From contig JBBDXJ010000029.1 in assembly GCA_040902445.1 (NCBI GenBank), forward strand, positions 1-9,014: DNA of 9,014 nucleotides, in the 5' to 3' direction. This DNA is from Chryseosolibacter sp040902445. Its GTDB lineage: Bacteria > Bacteroidota > Bacteroidia > Cytophagales > Cyclobacteriaceae. Position 1 is the first letter of the stretch. Each line of letters begins with the position of its first letter. The translations under genes and the position numbers were made by a program. Shown here in pieces: positions 1 to 6,674 of this stretch. The notes under the pieces are model-generated. The model ran no database searches and was not told the origin of the DNA. It saw only the letters and a list, made by a program, of their open reading frames with translations.

Positions 1-1250
1 AGGGCTTTCGCTTCCATCGAATCGCCTAGCAGTGTTCCCGTCCCATGGGTTTCTATATATTGAACGCTGCTTGGCAAAACACCTGCTGCCTGATATGCTT
101 CCCTTAACATGGCTTCCTGTCCTTCACGACTGGGGGCCATCAGTCCATTAGTGCGGCCATCCTGACGCATGGCACTCCCTAAAATCAAGGCATGGATCCG
201 GTCCCCATCAGCCAATGCGGATGAAAGCAGTTTAAGGACAATTGCACCGCCACCCTCGCCGCGAACATAACCATTCGCACGTGCGTCGAATGTTTTACAT
301 CTGCCATCAGGCGCCAAAACACCAGCTTTGGTAAAAGCGATCGAGTGCGCCGGCGACAGAATCATATTCACTCCACCGGCAAGCGCCATTCCGCACTCAC
401 CACTCCTAATACTTTGGCAAGCTAAATGAACCGCTGACAGAGATGAAGAACACGCCGTGTCAATTGCCATGCTTGGACCATGGAAATTGAAAAAATAGGA
501 AATGCGATTGGCAGCGATAGATAAAGCGCTTCCAGTTCCCGAATGGCTGGTGATCATCAAAGGATCACCAAATTGAAGTTGACTGTATTCGTTTAAAGAA
601 ATACCGATGAATACACCAGTTTTAGTTCCGGCCAGATTTTCTTTGATTTGACCGGCATCATCGAGGGCTTCATAGGATAACTCTAACAGCAATCGTTGTT
701 GTGGATCCATGTATTTAGCTTCAATTGGCGAAATGCCAAAAAAGAAAGGATCGAACTGATCAATGCTTTCAAGAAAACCTCCCCAATAGGAAACAGATTT
801 GCCAGGAACTGTTGGATCAGGATGATAGAAAGCCTGCTTTTGCCATCGATCCGCCGGAATTTCGGAGATCGCATCGACACCATCGCGAAGTAATTGCCAA
901 AACGATTCGGGATTCTTTGCTCTTGGAAACCGGCATCCTATGCCAATGACAGCGATCGGTTCTGCTGAAGTACCGGTCAATGAATTTCCAAGTGAGGATG
1001 ACTCCTTGTTTTCCGTATTCCCGGCCAGATAACGGGAGAGCGTCAATATGTTCGGGTAGTCATAAGGTAAGGTCGGCGAGAGACGGCGTCCAAGTAACTC
1101 TTCCAAGTCGCCTGAAAGCGTTACAACATCGAGTGAGGATAGCCCATAGTTTGAAAAAGTTTCACGAATATCAATTTTATCTGGAGCTACCTGCAACAAC
1201 TCCTCGATGTGAGCAATCAACCAATCTTGAATTTCTCTCGTAATCAACAC
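1..1250 (-). CDS. Type I polyketide synthase, N-terminal ACP and ketosynthase domains (3' end outside window)
   Basis: The minus strand is open for 416 codons from a GTG at 1250 to the window edge, so the gene is partial at its 3' end. Residues 1-76 are an acyl carrier protein domain. The motif NYGLSSLDVV places the phosphopantetheine serine at Ser39, and it is followed by GRRLSPTLPYDYP, typical of carriers that take acyl groups from fatty acyl-AMP ligases. After a Ser-rich linker (about 77-96), a ketosynthase begins at EPIAVIGIGCRFP. It contains MDPQQRLLLE, the active-site DTACSSS with Cys267, GEGGGAIVLK, and HGTGT with His402. The second catalytic His lies off the window. No stop or frameshift was seen when I translated it. 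An in-frame TAA at 1263-1265 limits the start to GTG 1250 or TTG 1247; neither has a good ribosome site. It is the third gene of the leftward operon, after the ligase and the flavin monooxygenase, and probably extends the loaded fatty acid. Domains after the ketosynthase cannot be seen. Confidence 0.96.
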   Translation of the reverse strand, partial: MLITREIQDWLIAHIEELLQVAPDKIDIRETFSNYGLSSLDVVTLSGDLEELLGRRLSPTLPYDYPNILTLSRYLAGNTENKESSSLGNSLTGTSAEPIAVIGIGCRFPRAKNPESFWQLLRDGVDAISEIPADRWQKQAFYHPDPTVPGKSVSYWGGFLESIDQFDPFFFGISPIEAKYMDPQQRLLLELSYEALDDAGQIKENLAGTKTGVFIGISLNEYSQLQFGDPLMITSHSGTGSALSIAANRISYFFNFHGPSMAIDTACSSSLSAVHLACQSIRSGECGMALAGGVNMILSPAHSIAFTKAGVLAPDGRCKTFDARANGYVRGEGGGAIVLKLLSSALADGDRIHALILGSAMRQDGRTNGLMAPSREGQEAMLREAYQAAGVLPSSVQYIETHGTGTLLGDSMEAKA

Positions 1251-1343
1251 GTGGCAGATAAATTATAATGGGTGATAAAAAGATTAGTTACCAGACAGCC
1301 TCTCCTCGATTTCAACAAATCCTTGTTCTTCTTATTTTGAATC

Positions 1344-2642
1344 CTACTTCTTTGAGCGCTTCCCCCCCACCTGCATCTGCCAGAATGCAGTCAAGCCTGG
1401 ACGCCGATCAGGCGCGTTGTCGGCTTTCATATTGTTCCACATGAGCGGATAAGCCTCAACTGGCGGCACTTCTTTCATGTGCTCAAGTTTTTGCACATTA
1501 CGCTGTGCATCAGCAATAAATGGGGCTAATTCATCATTCTTCTTTTTTTCCCGTATGGCTTCTCTTTCTTTAAATTGAGGCAGGACTTCAGTCCCAAAAA
1601 GTTCCATGGACTTGCAGATGTGCTCATGACGATACCTCCCACTTTGTTGCAAAAAAATCAATTGGTCTACACCGGCATCTTCTAACGCACGAAAATTTTC
1701 GATCAAATGTTTCGGGCTTCCAATCCCCCCCATGCCGGCCTTCTTTCGTTCACGTTCCATCTTGTCAACAACGGATGATGGTTGCTTTTTGAAATCACTC
1801 CATATATTCGTACGGCCGGGTATATGCGTACCATCACGCCAGTAATGACCTAATCCGAATGCAAAAAAATGGGCTCCCTCCATACCTCGCTTTAGCGCCG
1901 TCTCGTTATCCTGGTCGCACATAAACCCTGTAAGCATAGCTATATTAGGATTCACAGATTGTCCAATGGGTTTACAATTCCTTTTGAAGGTTTCATAATA
2001 CTCATCAACCCAAAATTTCGCTTCTTCGGCGTTGACAAAAGCAAAAGTCAACGCTCCCATTCCCAAATGGGCAGCCAACTGCAGACTGTCCCGGTTAGAA
2101 CAAGCCGCCCAAATTGGAGGATGAGGTTTCTGCAAAGGTTTTGGGACCACGTTTCTGTGCGGCATCGAAAAATATTTTCCCTGGAAACCAGGATAAGGTT
2201 CCATACACATCATTTTAGCAGTCTCTTGTACAGCTTCAGCCCACATAGCGCGTTTGTCCACAAAGTCAACACCGAACCCTTCAAGTTCCATGCGCGAACC
2301 TGACTCGCCGGTACCCCACTCGACGCGACCACCGCTGATGATATCGAGTGTAGCAAGGCGTTCTGCGATTCTCGCCGGATGATTAAAGTTGGGTGACATC
2401 ACGACAATACCGTGTCCGAGGCGGATATTTTTTGTCCTTTGAGTACAGGCAGCAAGGAGGACTTCAGGGGCGGAGGAATGACTATACTCTTCAAGAAAGT
2501 GATGTTCTTGTACCCATGCATAATCAATGCCAAGACGATCCGCTAACTCCACCTGCTCTAATGCATCGTGAAAAAGTCTGGAGTCGTCCCCTTCCCCCCA
2601 TGGGCGGGGCAATTGTAGATCGATAAAAATGCCGAATTTCAT
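1344..2642 (-). CDS. Luciferase-like flavin-dependent monooxygenase (LLM class)
   Basis: This 432-residue protein belongs to the bacterial luciferase-like superfamily, soluble TIM-barrel enzymes that use reduced flavin and oxygen to hydroxylate or oxidise a substrate. The N-terminus MKFGIFIDLQ is a typical first strand. Residues 44-49 (VQEHHF) are the family's conserved active-site region, and 74-113 (RLGHGIVV, then HPARIAERLATLD, then SGGRVEWGTGES) are strongly conserved. GSPKHLIENF with AGVDQLIFLQQ (308-332) closes the barrel. A charged, probably helical tail follows (about 355-432). Its ATG lies one base after the stop of the acyl-AMP ligase, so the two are probably translationally coupled. 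The PKS follows after 93 bases. Relatives in other PKS clusters hydroxylate carrier-bound acyl chains. A tailoring role on the starter acid or the growing chain is therefore likely, but the substrate is not visible. Family call strong, reaction unknown. Confidence 0.93.
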   Translation of the reverse strand: MKFGIFIDLQLPRPWGEGDDSRLFHDALEQVELADRLGIDYAWVQEHHFLEEYSHSSAPEVLLAACTQRTKNIRLGHGIVVMSPNFNHPARIAERLATLDIISGGRVEWGTGESGSRMELEGFGVDFVDKRAMWAEAVQETAKMMCMEPYPGFQGKYFSMPHRNVVPKPLQKPHPPIWAACSNRDSLQLAAHLGMGALTFAFVNAEEAKFWVDEYYETFKRNCKPIGQSVNPNIAMLTGFMCDQDNETALKRGMEGAHFFAFGLGHYWRDGTHIPGRTNIWSDFKKQPSSVVDKMERERKKAGMGGIGSPKHLIENFRALEDAGVDQLIFLQQSGRYRHEHICKSMELFGTEVLPQFKEREAIREKKKNDELAPFIADAQRNVQKLEHMKEVPPVEAYPLMWNNMKADNAPDRRPGLTAFWQMQVGGKRSKK

Positions 2643-2643
2643 G

Positions 2644-4362
2644 TTAATTGATTTTCTTAAAGGTCCCGGCCAAGTAGTATTCTTTGCAAAGAAAGTGTCT
2701 TATTTTACCGCTGGTGGTTTTTGGTATTCCCCCAGGTTTGGTTAGTATGATATCATGAACATGCAGGCCATGATGTATCGAAACAGCTTCGCGCATTTCT
2801 TTAATGACCTCTTCTGTTTTCACAACAAACTTATGGTCAATCTCAACAATAATGATGATATCTTCACCTCCGGATTTGTAGATCGAAAAAACGGCGCACC
2901 CAGCCTGCCGGATGGCAGGATGTGATCCCTCTACCGTCCTTTCTATGTCATGTGGATAGTGGTTTTTCCCTTCAGAAATAATCAGGTTCTTGATACGTCC
3001 GGTTACGTATAACTCCCCTTCATGCAGAAACCCAAGATCCCCGGTGCGCAAGAACGGCCCCTCCTTGCTGTTGGACAACCAAGCGCCAAAAGTGAACTTA
3101 GTCTCAGAAGGTTTGTTCCAATAGCCGCGGGCGACGCTCGGTCCGCTCACCCAAATTTCACCGACTTCATCCGCCTGGCATGTCGCCAGCGTTTCTACAT
3201 TAACAATCCTTACATCCTGACCGGAAAAGTTCTGTCCGCAACTTACCAGAGTCCTTGTATTCTCCGACTTTTCAGGAGTAATTATGGCCTGATTTTGTTC
3301 AAGCCCCGAATTCGTCAGATTTTGAATCAGTGGAGACCTGGCTTTCGGTGCTCCCATAACCATTAATGTTGACTCGGCTAAACCGTAACAAGGCAAAAAG
3401 GCCTCACGACGAAAACCGCAAGGGGCAAAGTAGTCTGCAAATTGATCCAATGTTTTGTGATAAACCGGTTCAGCACCGTTAAATGCAACTTCCCAACTGC
3501 TGAGATCAAGTAATTCCCTTTGCTCTTTCTTGATCTTCCTGATACATAAATCGTAAGCGAAATTAGGCCCTCCACTGGTCGTGGCATTGAAACGAGAGAT
3601 CGTTTGCAGCCAGCGAAAGGGACGTTGCAAAAACATCATATGAGGGATCAATGTAACCGGGATTCCCGAGTATACCGGTTGCAAAATGCCACCGATGAGC
3701 CCCATATCATGATAAGGTGGCAACCAAATGACACCATGATTTTCACTTGATACTCCGAAACATCTTCCAATAAGATCCATGTTATGCAGTAGATTGCCAT
3801 GACTTATCATTACACCTCTTGGTGCGGTCGTTGAACCGGATGTGTATTGGAGAAAAGCTAAGTCGTTCCTGCCAATTTCGGGTTGTTGCCATTGATCTGC
3901 CCAATCATCTATTTGAGGATTGTCCGTTGCCAGCAGCTGGATATTACCAAACTCATTGCACATTTCTTTTCGAGAATTTATCACATCAAAAAGCGATGAA
4001 GTTAATAACGCCACGGCTGGCTTAGCGTCAGCAGCTATACGAAGAATGATGGGTAAGTTTCTTTCAGGACGAGCAGGATGAGGTGGATAGGCCGGAATAG
4101 CAAGAATCTTAGCATACAGACAACCAAAATAAGCCGCAATAAAATCCAATCCTGGCGGAAAGATTATAAGAGCCCGGTCTCCTGCCTTTGCAGAAGACTG
4201 AAGTAATCCTCCGATTGAACGTGCGCGGCGATCCAACTCTTCATAAGTCAAAACAACTTCCTCATATTCTCCATCTATCAAGTATCGATAGGCCAGCCGA
4301 TGGGGCTGGTTCTTTGCGCGCCATCGCAAGATCTCAACCAGTGAAGTTGGCAGATGTGTCAT
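2644..4362 (-). CDS. Fatty acyl-AMP ligase (FAAL), PKS starter-acid activating enzyme
   Basis: A complete 572-residue stand-alone adenylating enzyme of the ANL superfamily, FAAL branch. It makes acyl-AMP from a fatty acid and ATP, then transfers the acyl group to a carrier protein rather than to CoA. Visible motifs are: the ATP loop YTSGSTTAPRG (173-183); LPPYHDMGLIGG (214-225); the FAAL-type block SGGPNFAYDLCIRKI (263-277); SSWEVAFNGAEPV (288-300); CYGLAEST (325-332); a divergent stretch at about 340-372, where FAALs carry their extra segment; RTGDLGF (439-445); GRIKNLIISEGKNHYPHDIE (455-474); and the C-terminal catalytic lysine Lys553 in PKTTSGKIRH. Length and start fit the family, since the N-terminus LVEILRWRAKNQPHRLAYRYL matches usual FAAL starts. 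No strong ribosome site precedes the ATG. It is the first gene of the leftward operon. Its likely partner is the ACP at the start of the PKS encoded two genes downstream, consistent with a fatty-acid starter unit. The chain length is not evident. Confidence 0.97.
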   Translation of the reverse strand: MTHLPTSLVEILRWRAKNQPHRLAYRYLIDGEYEEVVLTYEELDRRARSIGGLLQSSAKAGDRALIIFPPGLDFIAAYFGCLYAKILAIPAYPPHPARPERNLPIILRIAADAKPAVALLTSSLFDVINSRKEMCNEFGNIQLLATDNPQIDDWADQWQQPEIGRNDLAFLQYTSGSTTAPRGVMISHGNLLHNMDLIGRCFGVSSENHGVIWLPPYHDMGLIGGILQPVYSGIPVTLIPHMMFLQRPFRWLQTISRFNATTSGGPNFAYDLCIRKIKKEQRELLDLSSWEVAFNGAEPVYHKTLDQFADYFAPCGFRREAFLPCYGLAESTLMVMGAPKARSPLIQNLTNSGLEQNQAIITPEKSENTRTLVSCGQNFSGQDVRIVNVETLATCQADEVGEIWVSGPSVARGYWNKPSETKFTFGAWLSNSKEGPFLRTGDLGFLHEGELYVTGRIKNLIISEGKNHYPHDIERTVEGSHPAIRQAGCAVFSIYKSGGEDIIIIVEIDHKFVVKTEEVIKEMREAVSIHHGLHVHDIILTKPGGIPKTTSGKIRHFLCKEYYLAGTFKKIN

Positions 4363-4411
4363 ATGAAAGCATTTTTAAAATAAATCGCTTATCAATACAA
4401 AGAAAATCCAT

Positions 4412-4434
4412 TTCCGACTATGTTCATATCGGAA
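4412..4434. repeat. Inverted repeat, candidate operator 50 bases upstream of the ligase gene
   Basis: The left arm TTCCGA (4412-4417) is an exact reverse complement of TCGGAA (4429-4434). Between them TATG (4419-4422) pairs with CATA (4425-4428), leaving only a single unpaired C (4418) and a two-base centre. Ten base pairs in 23 bases is much better than nearby sequence. An overlapping alternative pairs ATTTCC (4410-4415) with GGAAAT (4435-4440). Its position, 50-72 bases before the ligase start codon, suits an operator or a 5' leader hairpin. Function is inferred. Confidence 0.55.
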
Positions 4435-4459
4435 GGAAATACACTTTTGCTTTGGTGGC

Positions 4460-4506
4460 TCCCCTCAAAACACCGGACCTATCTGAAGTAGAGATTTTTC
4501 AGGGGA
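4460..4506. repeat. Hyphenated inverted repeat with 11-base arms in the divergent region
   Basis: TCCCCTCAAAA (4460-4470) and TTTTCAGGGGA (4496-4506) are reverse complements except for one C/C mismatch in the middle of the arms. The spacer is 25 bases. It lies roughly midway between the two start codons, so it could be a pair of half-sites for a dimeric regulator acting on both operons, or a leader hairpin. There is no T-run after either arm, so it does not look like a terminator. Confidence 0.45.
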
Positions 4507-4534
4507 ATACGCTTACTTTTAGACTGTGCAATTT

Positions 4535-4561
4535 TTGAGTAGGTTACAATAGTACTTTAAT
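4535..4561 (+). promoter_or_regulatory. Weak candidate promoter for the rightward operon
   Basis: TTGAGT (4535-4540) resembles a -35 hexamer and TTTAAT (4556-4561) matches five of six -10 bases. The spacer of 15 bases is shorter than the ideal 17. The start codon is about 60 bases downstream. A second -10-like TACAAT lies at 4545-4550 without a good -35 before it. The placement is sensible but the match is weak, and AT-rich sequence gives such hits by chance. Confidence 0.22.
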
Positions 4562-4579
4562 TCTACAAGAAAGATCATG

Positions 4580-4596
4580 AATAATTGCTAATTATT
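4580..4596. repeat. Perfect short inverted repeat before the rightward operon
   Basis: AATAATT (4580-4586) and AATTATT (4590-4596) are exact reverse complements around GCT. The repeat ends 26 bases before the ATG at 4623, downstream of the candidate promoter, where a repressor could block transcription or a weak hairpin could affect translation. All stem pairs are A-T, so an RNA hairpin would be unstable. A DNA-binding site is the likelier use, if it has one. Confidence 0.35.
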
Positions 4597-4622
4597 GAAC
4601 TCAAAGTTGTAATCAGAGAAAT

Positions 4623-6662
4623 ATGGATCTCAAACAGAACACTATCATCGAGAGCATTGGGGTCTATCTTCCACCACAATCATTTTCTACCAGCGAAGTG
4701 TTAACAGGCTGTAGAAATAAAATTCACTTCCCATTGGAAAATATTACAGGCATTAAAACCAGACGAATGGCGGGACAGAGTGAGTTTTCAATTGATTTGG
4801 CAAGGAATGCTATTGCCGACTGTCTGGCAAAATCAAAATATAATCCAACGGATATAGATCTTTTAATTTGCTGTAACATCTCCAGATATGATGGCTTGGG
4901 TTTGATTTCCTTTGAACCAAACACTTCAATCAAGCTCAGGAAGTACTTTGGTTTTACCAATGCCATAGTCTTTGATATAACCAATGCTTGTGCTGGCATG
5001 TTTACCGGAATCTACATTGTTGATGCTCTTATAAAGACCAGAGCTATCCGCCGTGGTATGGTCGTTAGTGGTGAATACATCACCCACCTTACCCAAACTG
5101 CCCAAAAAGAAATCGAAAGTTTCATGGATACGCGGCTTGCATGTTTGACCTTGGGAGACGCAGGAGCCGCACTGATACTGGAAAAAGCATCTGAAAACCA
5201 AATAGGCTTTCAGGAACTCGAACTTCAAACGTTCGGTCGCTACAGTCAATACTGTATCGCCAAAGCCTCAGAACAAGGTGGAATGATTATGTACACAGAT
5301 TCGGTAAACTTGACGGACGTGGCGGTCAAATCAGGCGCGAAACACGCAATGAATGTGCTTCAACGGGCCGGATGGCCACCCAAAAGCTTTCAACATTTGA
5401 TCATGCATCAGACCTCGAGCATGACACTAAATAGCGCGAGGCGGGAAATCAATCGTTTACTAAAAGGCGAAATTTGTCACGATGGCAACACCATCAACAA
5501 TCTCGAGCAGCGCGGCAATACTGCTTCGACGGCACATTTCATTGCCATAGCGGATCATATTCGCAACAACAACATTAATACCGGGGATAAAATAGTTTTT
5601 AGTATTTCCGCTTCCGGTCTCACTATCGGTACAGCGCTGTATGTCTTTGATGATTTGCCGGATCGATTACGCCAAATGGAATCACAGCAATCCGGTAAGC
5701 TAAAAGAAACCCCCATCAAACGTTTGAGTTCGGCTGCGGATCCTAATGCGCCTAGAATTCGAATTGAAAGTGTGGGAACGATACCGACAGAGACTATCGG
5801 AAAAAAGAATTCAATGGAATTACTTAATCGCGCAGCAACAAGTTGCCTCAAGAAATCCTCATACGAATGCAGCGAAATCGGTCTATTAATTTATAGCGGT
5901 GTTTATCGCAGCGAGTATCTTCTGGAACCTGCATATGCCGCGTTGTTGGCGGGTGAGTTGGACATGAATGCGACTACGTTAGGACCAGACAACAAGAAAA
6001 CGCTTGCCTTTGATATTTTTAATAGTTCAGTGGGTTTCTTGAATGCCTGTTATGTTGCGCAACAAATGATTGCAGCTGAGAATTGCAAGACTGCAATGAT
6101 TGTCGCAGCGGAAAGTGAAAACAACGCCGATTCGTTTCCCGATAAACTGGTGGGTATTCGTGAAACCGCATCGGCACTCATCCTTGATTCGCATCCATCG
6201 AACGATAAAGGTTTTTCACGTTTTCTATTTAGCTATGATTGGGAATCACTAAATGCTTATACAACTTATTGTAAGACTGGAGATACTAATAATAAGACCG
6301 GAGACACTAAACCGTGTCTTCATGTTGTAAAAGACACTAATCTTGAGGCATTGTATATCGAATGCATTTTCCCAGCTGTTCAAAAGTTGCTGCAAATGGA
6401 AGGACTTGATCTCAACCGCATTGATAAGGTTTTCCCGCCCCAAATCTCATCCAGCTTCATTACGCGATTGATCGAAAAGTTAAATCTTCCTCGAGAAAGG
6501 TTTATTGACGTCGTTGGGGAAGGACCCGACCTCTTTTCTTCTTCTCTAACCTATGCGTTTGAACATGCATATGAAAAGGGCCTCGTCAAACCAGGGGATA
6601 TTGGATTAATGATTGCTGTTGGTTCTGGTATACAGGTTGGCTGCGCTATTTATTATTTTTAA
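4623..6662 (+). CDS. Tandem ketoacyl-ACP synthase III-like protein with an active first half and a degenerate second half
   Basis: This 679-residue protein is twice the usual size of a FabH-type synthase (about 330). Residues 1-347 form a full KAS III domain: GVYLPPQ start, GIKTRRMA, catalytic Cys123 in DITNACAGMF, His262 in LIMHQTSSMT, Asn299 in EQRGNTASTAHF, and the ending SASGLTIGTALYVFDD. With an intact Cys-His-Asn triad it should catalyse decarboxylative condensation or a related acyl transfer. After a linker (about 348-377), residues 378-679 repeat the fold. The matching positions are Ser469 (FDIFNSSVGF) for Cys, Pro606 (VFPPQISSSF) for His and Pro635 (GEGPDLFSSS) for Asn. The second half also lacks about 25-30 residues near its start, so it is probably a structural or substrate-binding pseudo-domain. 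It is the first gene of the rightward operon; the P450 starts 12 bases after its stop. Possible roles are condensing or releasing the PKS chain, or pyrone or resorcinol-type ring formation. Dialkylresorcinol-type synthases (DarB/StlD) are a comparison to test. Fold strong, exact reaction unknown. Confidence 0.92.
   Translation: MDLKQNTIIESIGVYLPPQSFSTSEVLTGCRNKIHFPLENITGIKTRRMAGQSEFSIDLARNAIADCLAKSKYNPTDIDLLICCNISRYDGLGLISFEPNTSIKLRKYFGFTNAIVFDITNACAGMFTGIYIVDALIKTRAIRRGMVVSGEYITHLTQTAQKEIESFMDTRLACLTLGDAGAALILEKASENQIGFQELELQTFGRYSQYCIAKASEQGGMIMYTDSVNLTDVAVKSGAKHAMNVLQRAGWPPKSFQHLIMHQTSSMTLNSARREINRLLKGEICHDGNTINNLEQRGNTASTAHFIAIADHIRNNNINTGDKIVFSISASGLTIGTALYVFDDLPDRLRQMESQQSGKLKETPIKRLSSAADPNAPRIRIESVGTIPTETIGKKNSMELLNRAATSCLKKSSYECSEIGLLIYSGVYRSEYLLEPAYAALLAGELDMNATTLGPDNKKTLAFDIFNSSVGFLNACYVAQQMIAAENCKTAMIVAAESENNADSFPDKLVGIRETASALILDSHPSNDKGFSRFLFSYDWESLNAYTTYCKTGDTNNKTGDTKPCLHVVKDTNLEALYIECIFPAVQKLLQMEGLDLNRIDKVFPPQISSSFITRLIEKLNLPRERFIDVVGEGPDLFSSSLTYAFEHAYEKGLVKPGDIGLMIAVGSGIQVGCAIYYF
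6273..6311 (+). repeat. In-frame imperfect tandem repeat coding KTGDT units
   Basis: AAGACTGGAGATACTAAT (6273-6290) and AAGACCGGAGACACTAAA (6294-6311) differ at three of 18 positions and sit 21 bases apart in frame. They encode KTGDTN and KTGDTK at residues 551-563 of the tandem ketosynthase. A partial third copy, AAAGACACTAAT, ends at 6341. The repeat falls in the degenerate second domain, in a region that is variable between the two halves. It looks like a small slippage or duplication expansion in a surface loop. Confidence 0.6.
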
Positions 6663-6674
6663 TTTAATAGATGT

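Larger units (their letters stand above)
4363..4622. promoter_or_regulatory. Divergent intergenic control region between the two operons
   Basis: These 260 bases separate the starts of two divergently transcribed operons, so both promoters should lie here. I see no convincing gene: the open frames that enter it are extensions of shadow frames or very short. The stretch is AT-rich and contains three inverted repeats, listed separately (around 4410-4440, 4460-4506 and 4580-4596). No leftward promoter matched well; the 40 bases before the ligase ATG are simply AT-rich. One weak rightward promoter candidate is listed separately. No regulator gene is present in the window, so any protein that binds here must be encoded elsewhere. 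Confidence 0.75.

Noticed and set aside
696..1243. Several short plus-strand frames opposite the PKS gene
   Set aside because: The minus strand here encodes continuous ACP and ketosynthase sequence with all expected motifs, so these are shadows.
1959..2626. Plus-strand frames of 77-114 codons opposite the flavin monooxygenase
   Set aside because: They lie antisense to a strongly conserved coding region and show no motif or start signal.
4188..4538. Plus-strand open frame of 116 codons crossing the ligase start and entering the divergent region
   Set aside because: Two thirds of it is antisense to the conserved start of the ligase gene, and its predicted protein has no recognisable features or ribosome site.
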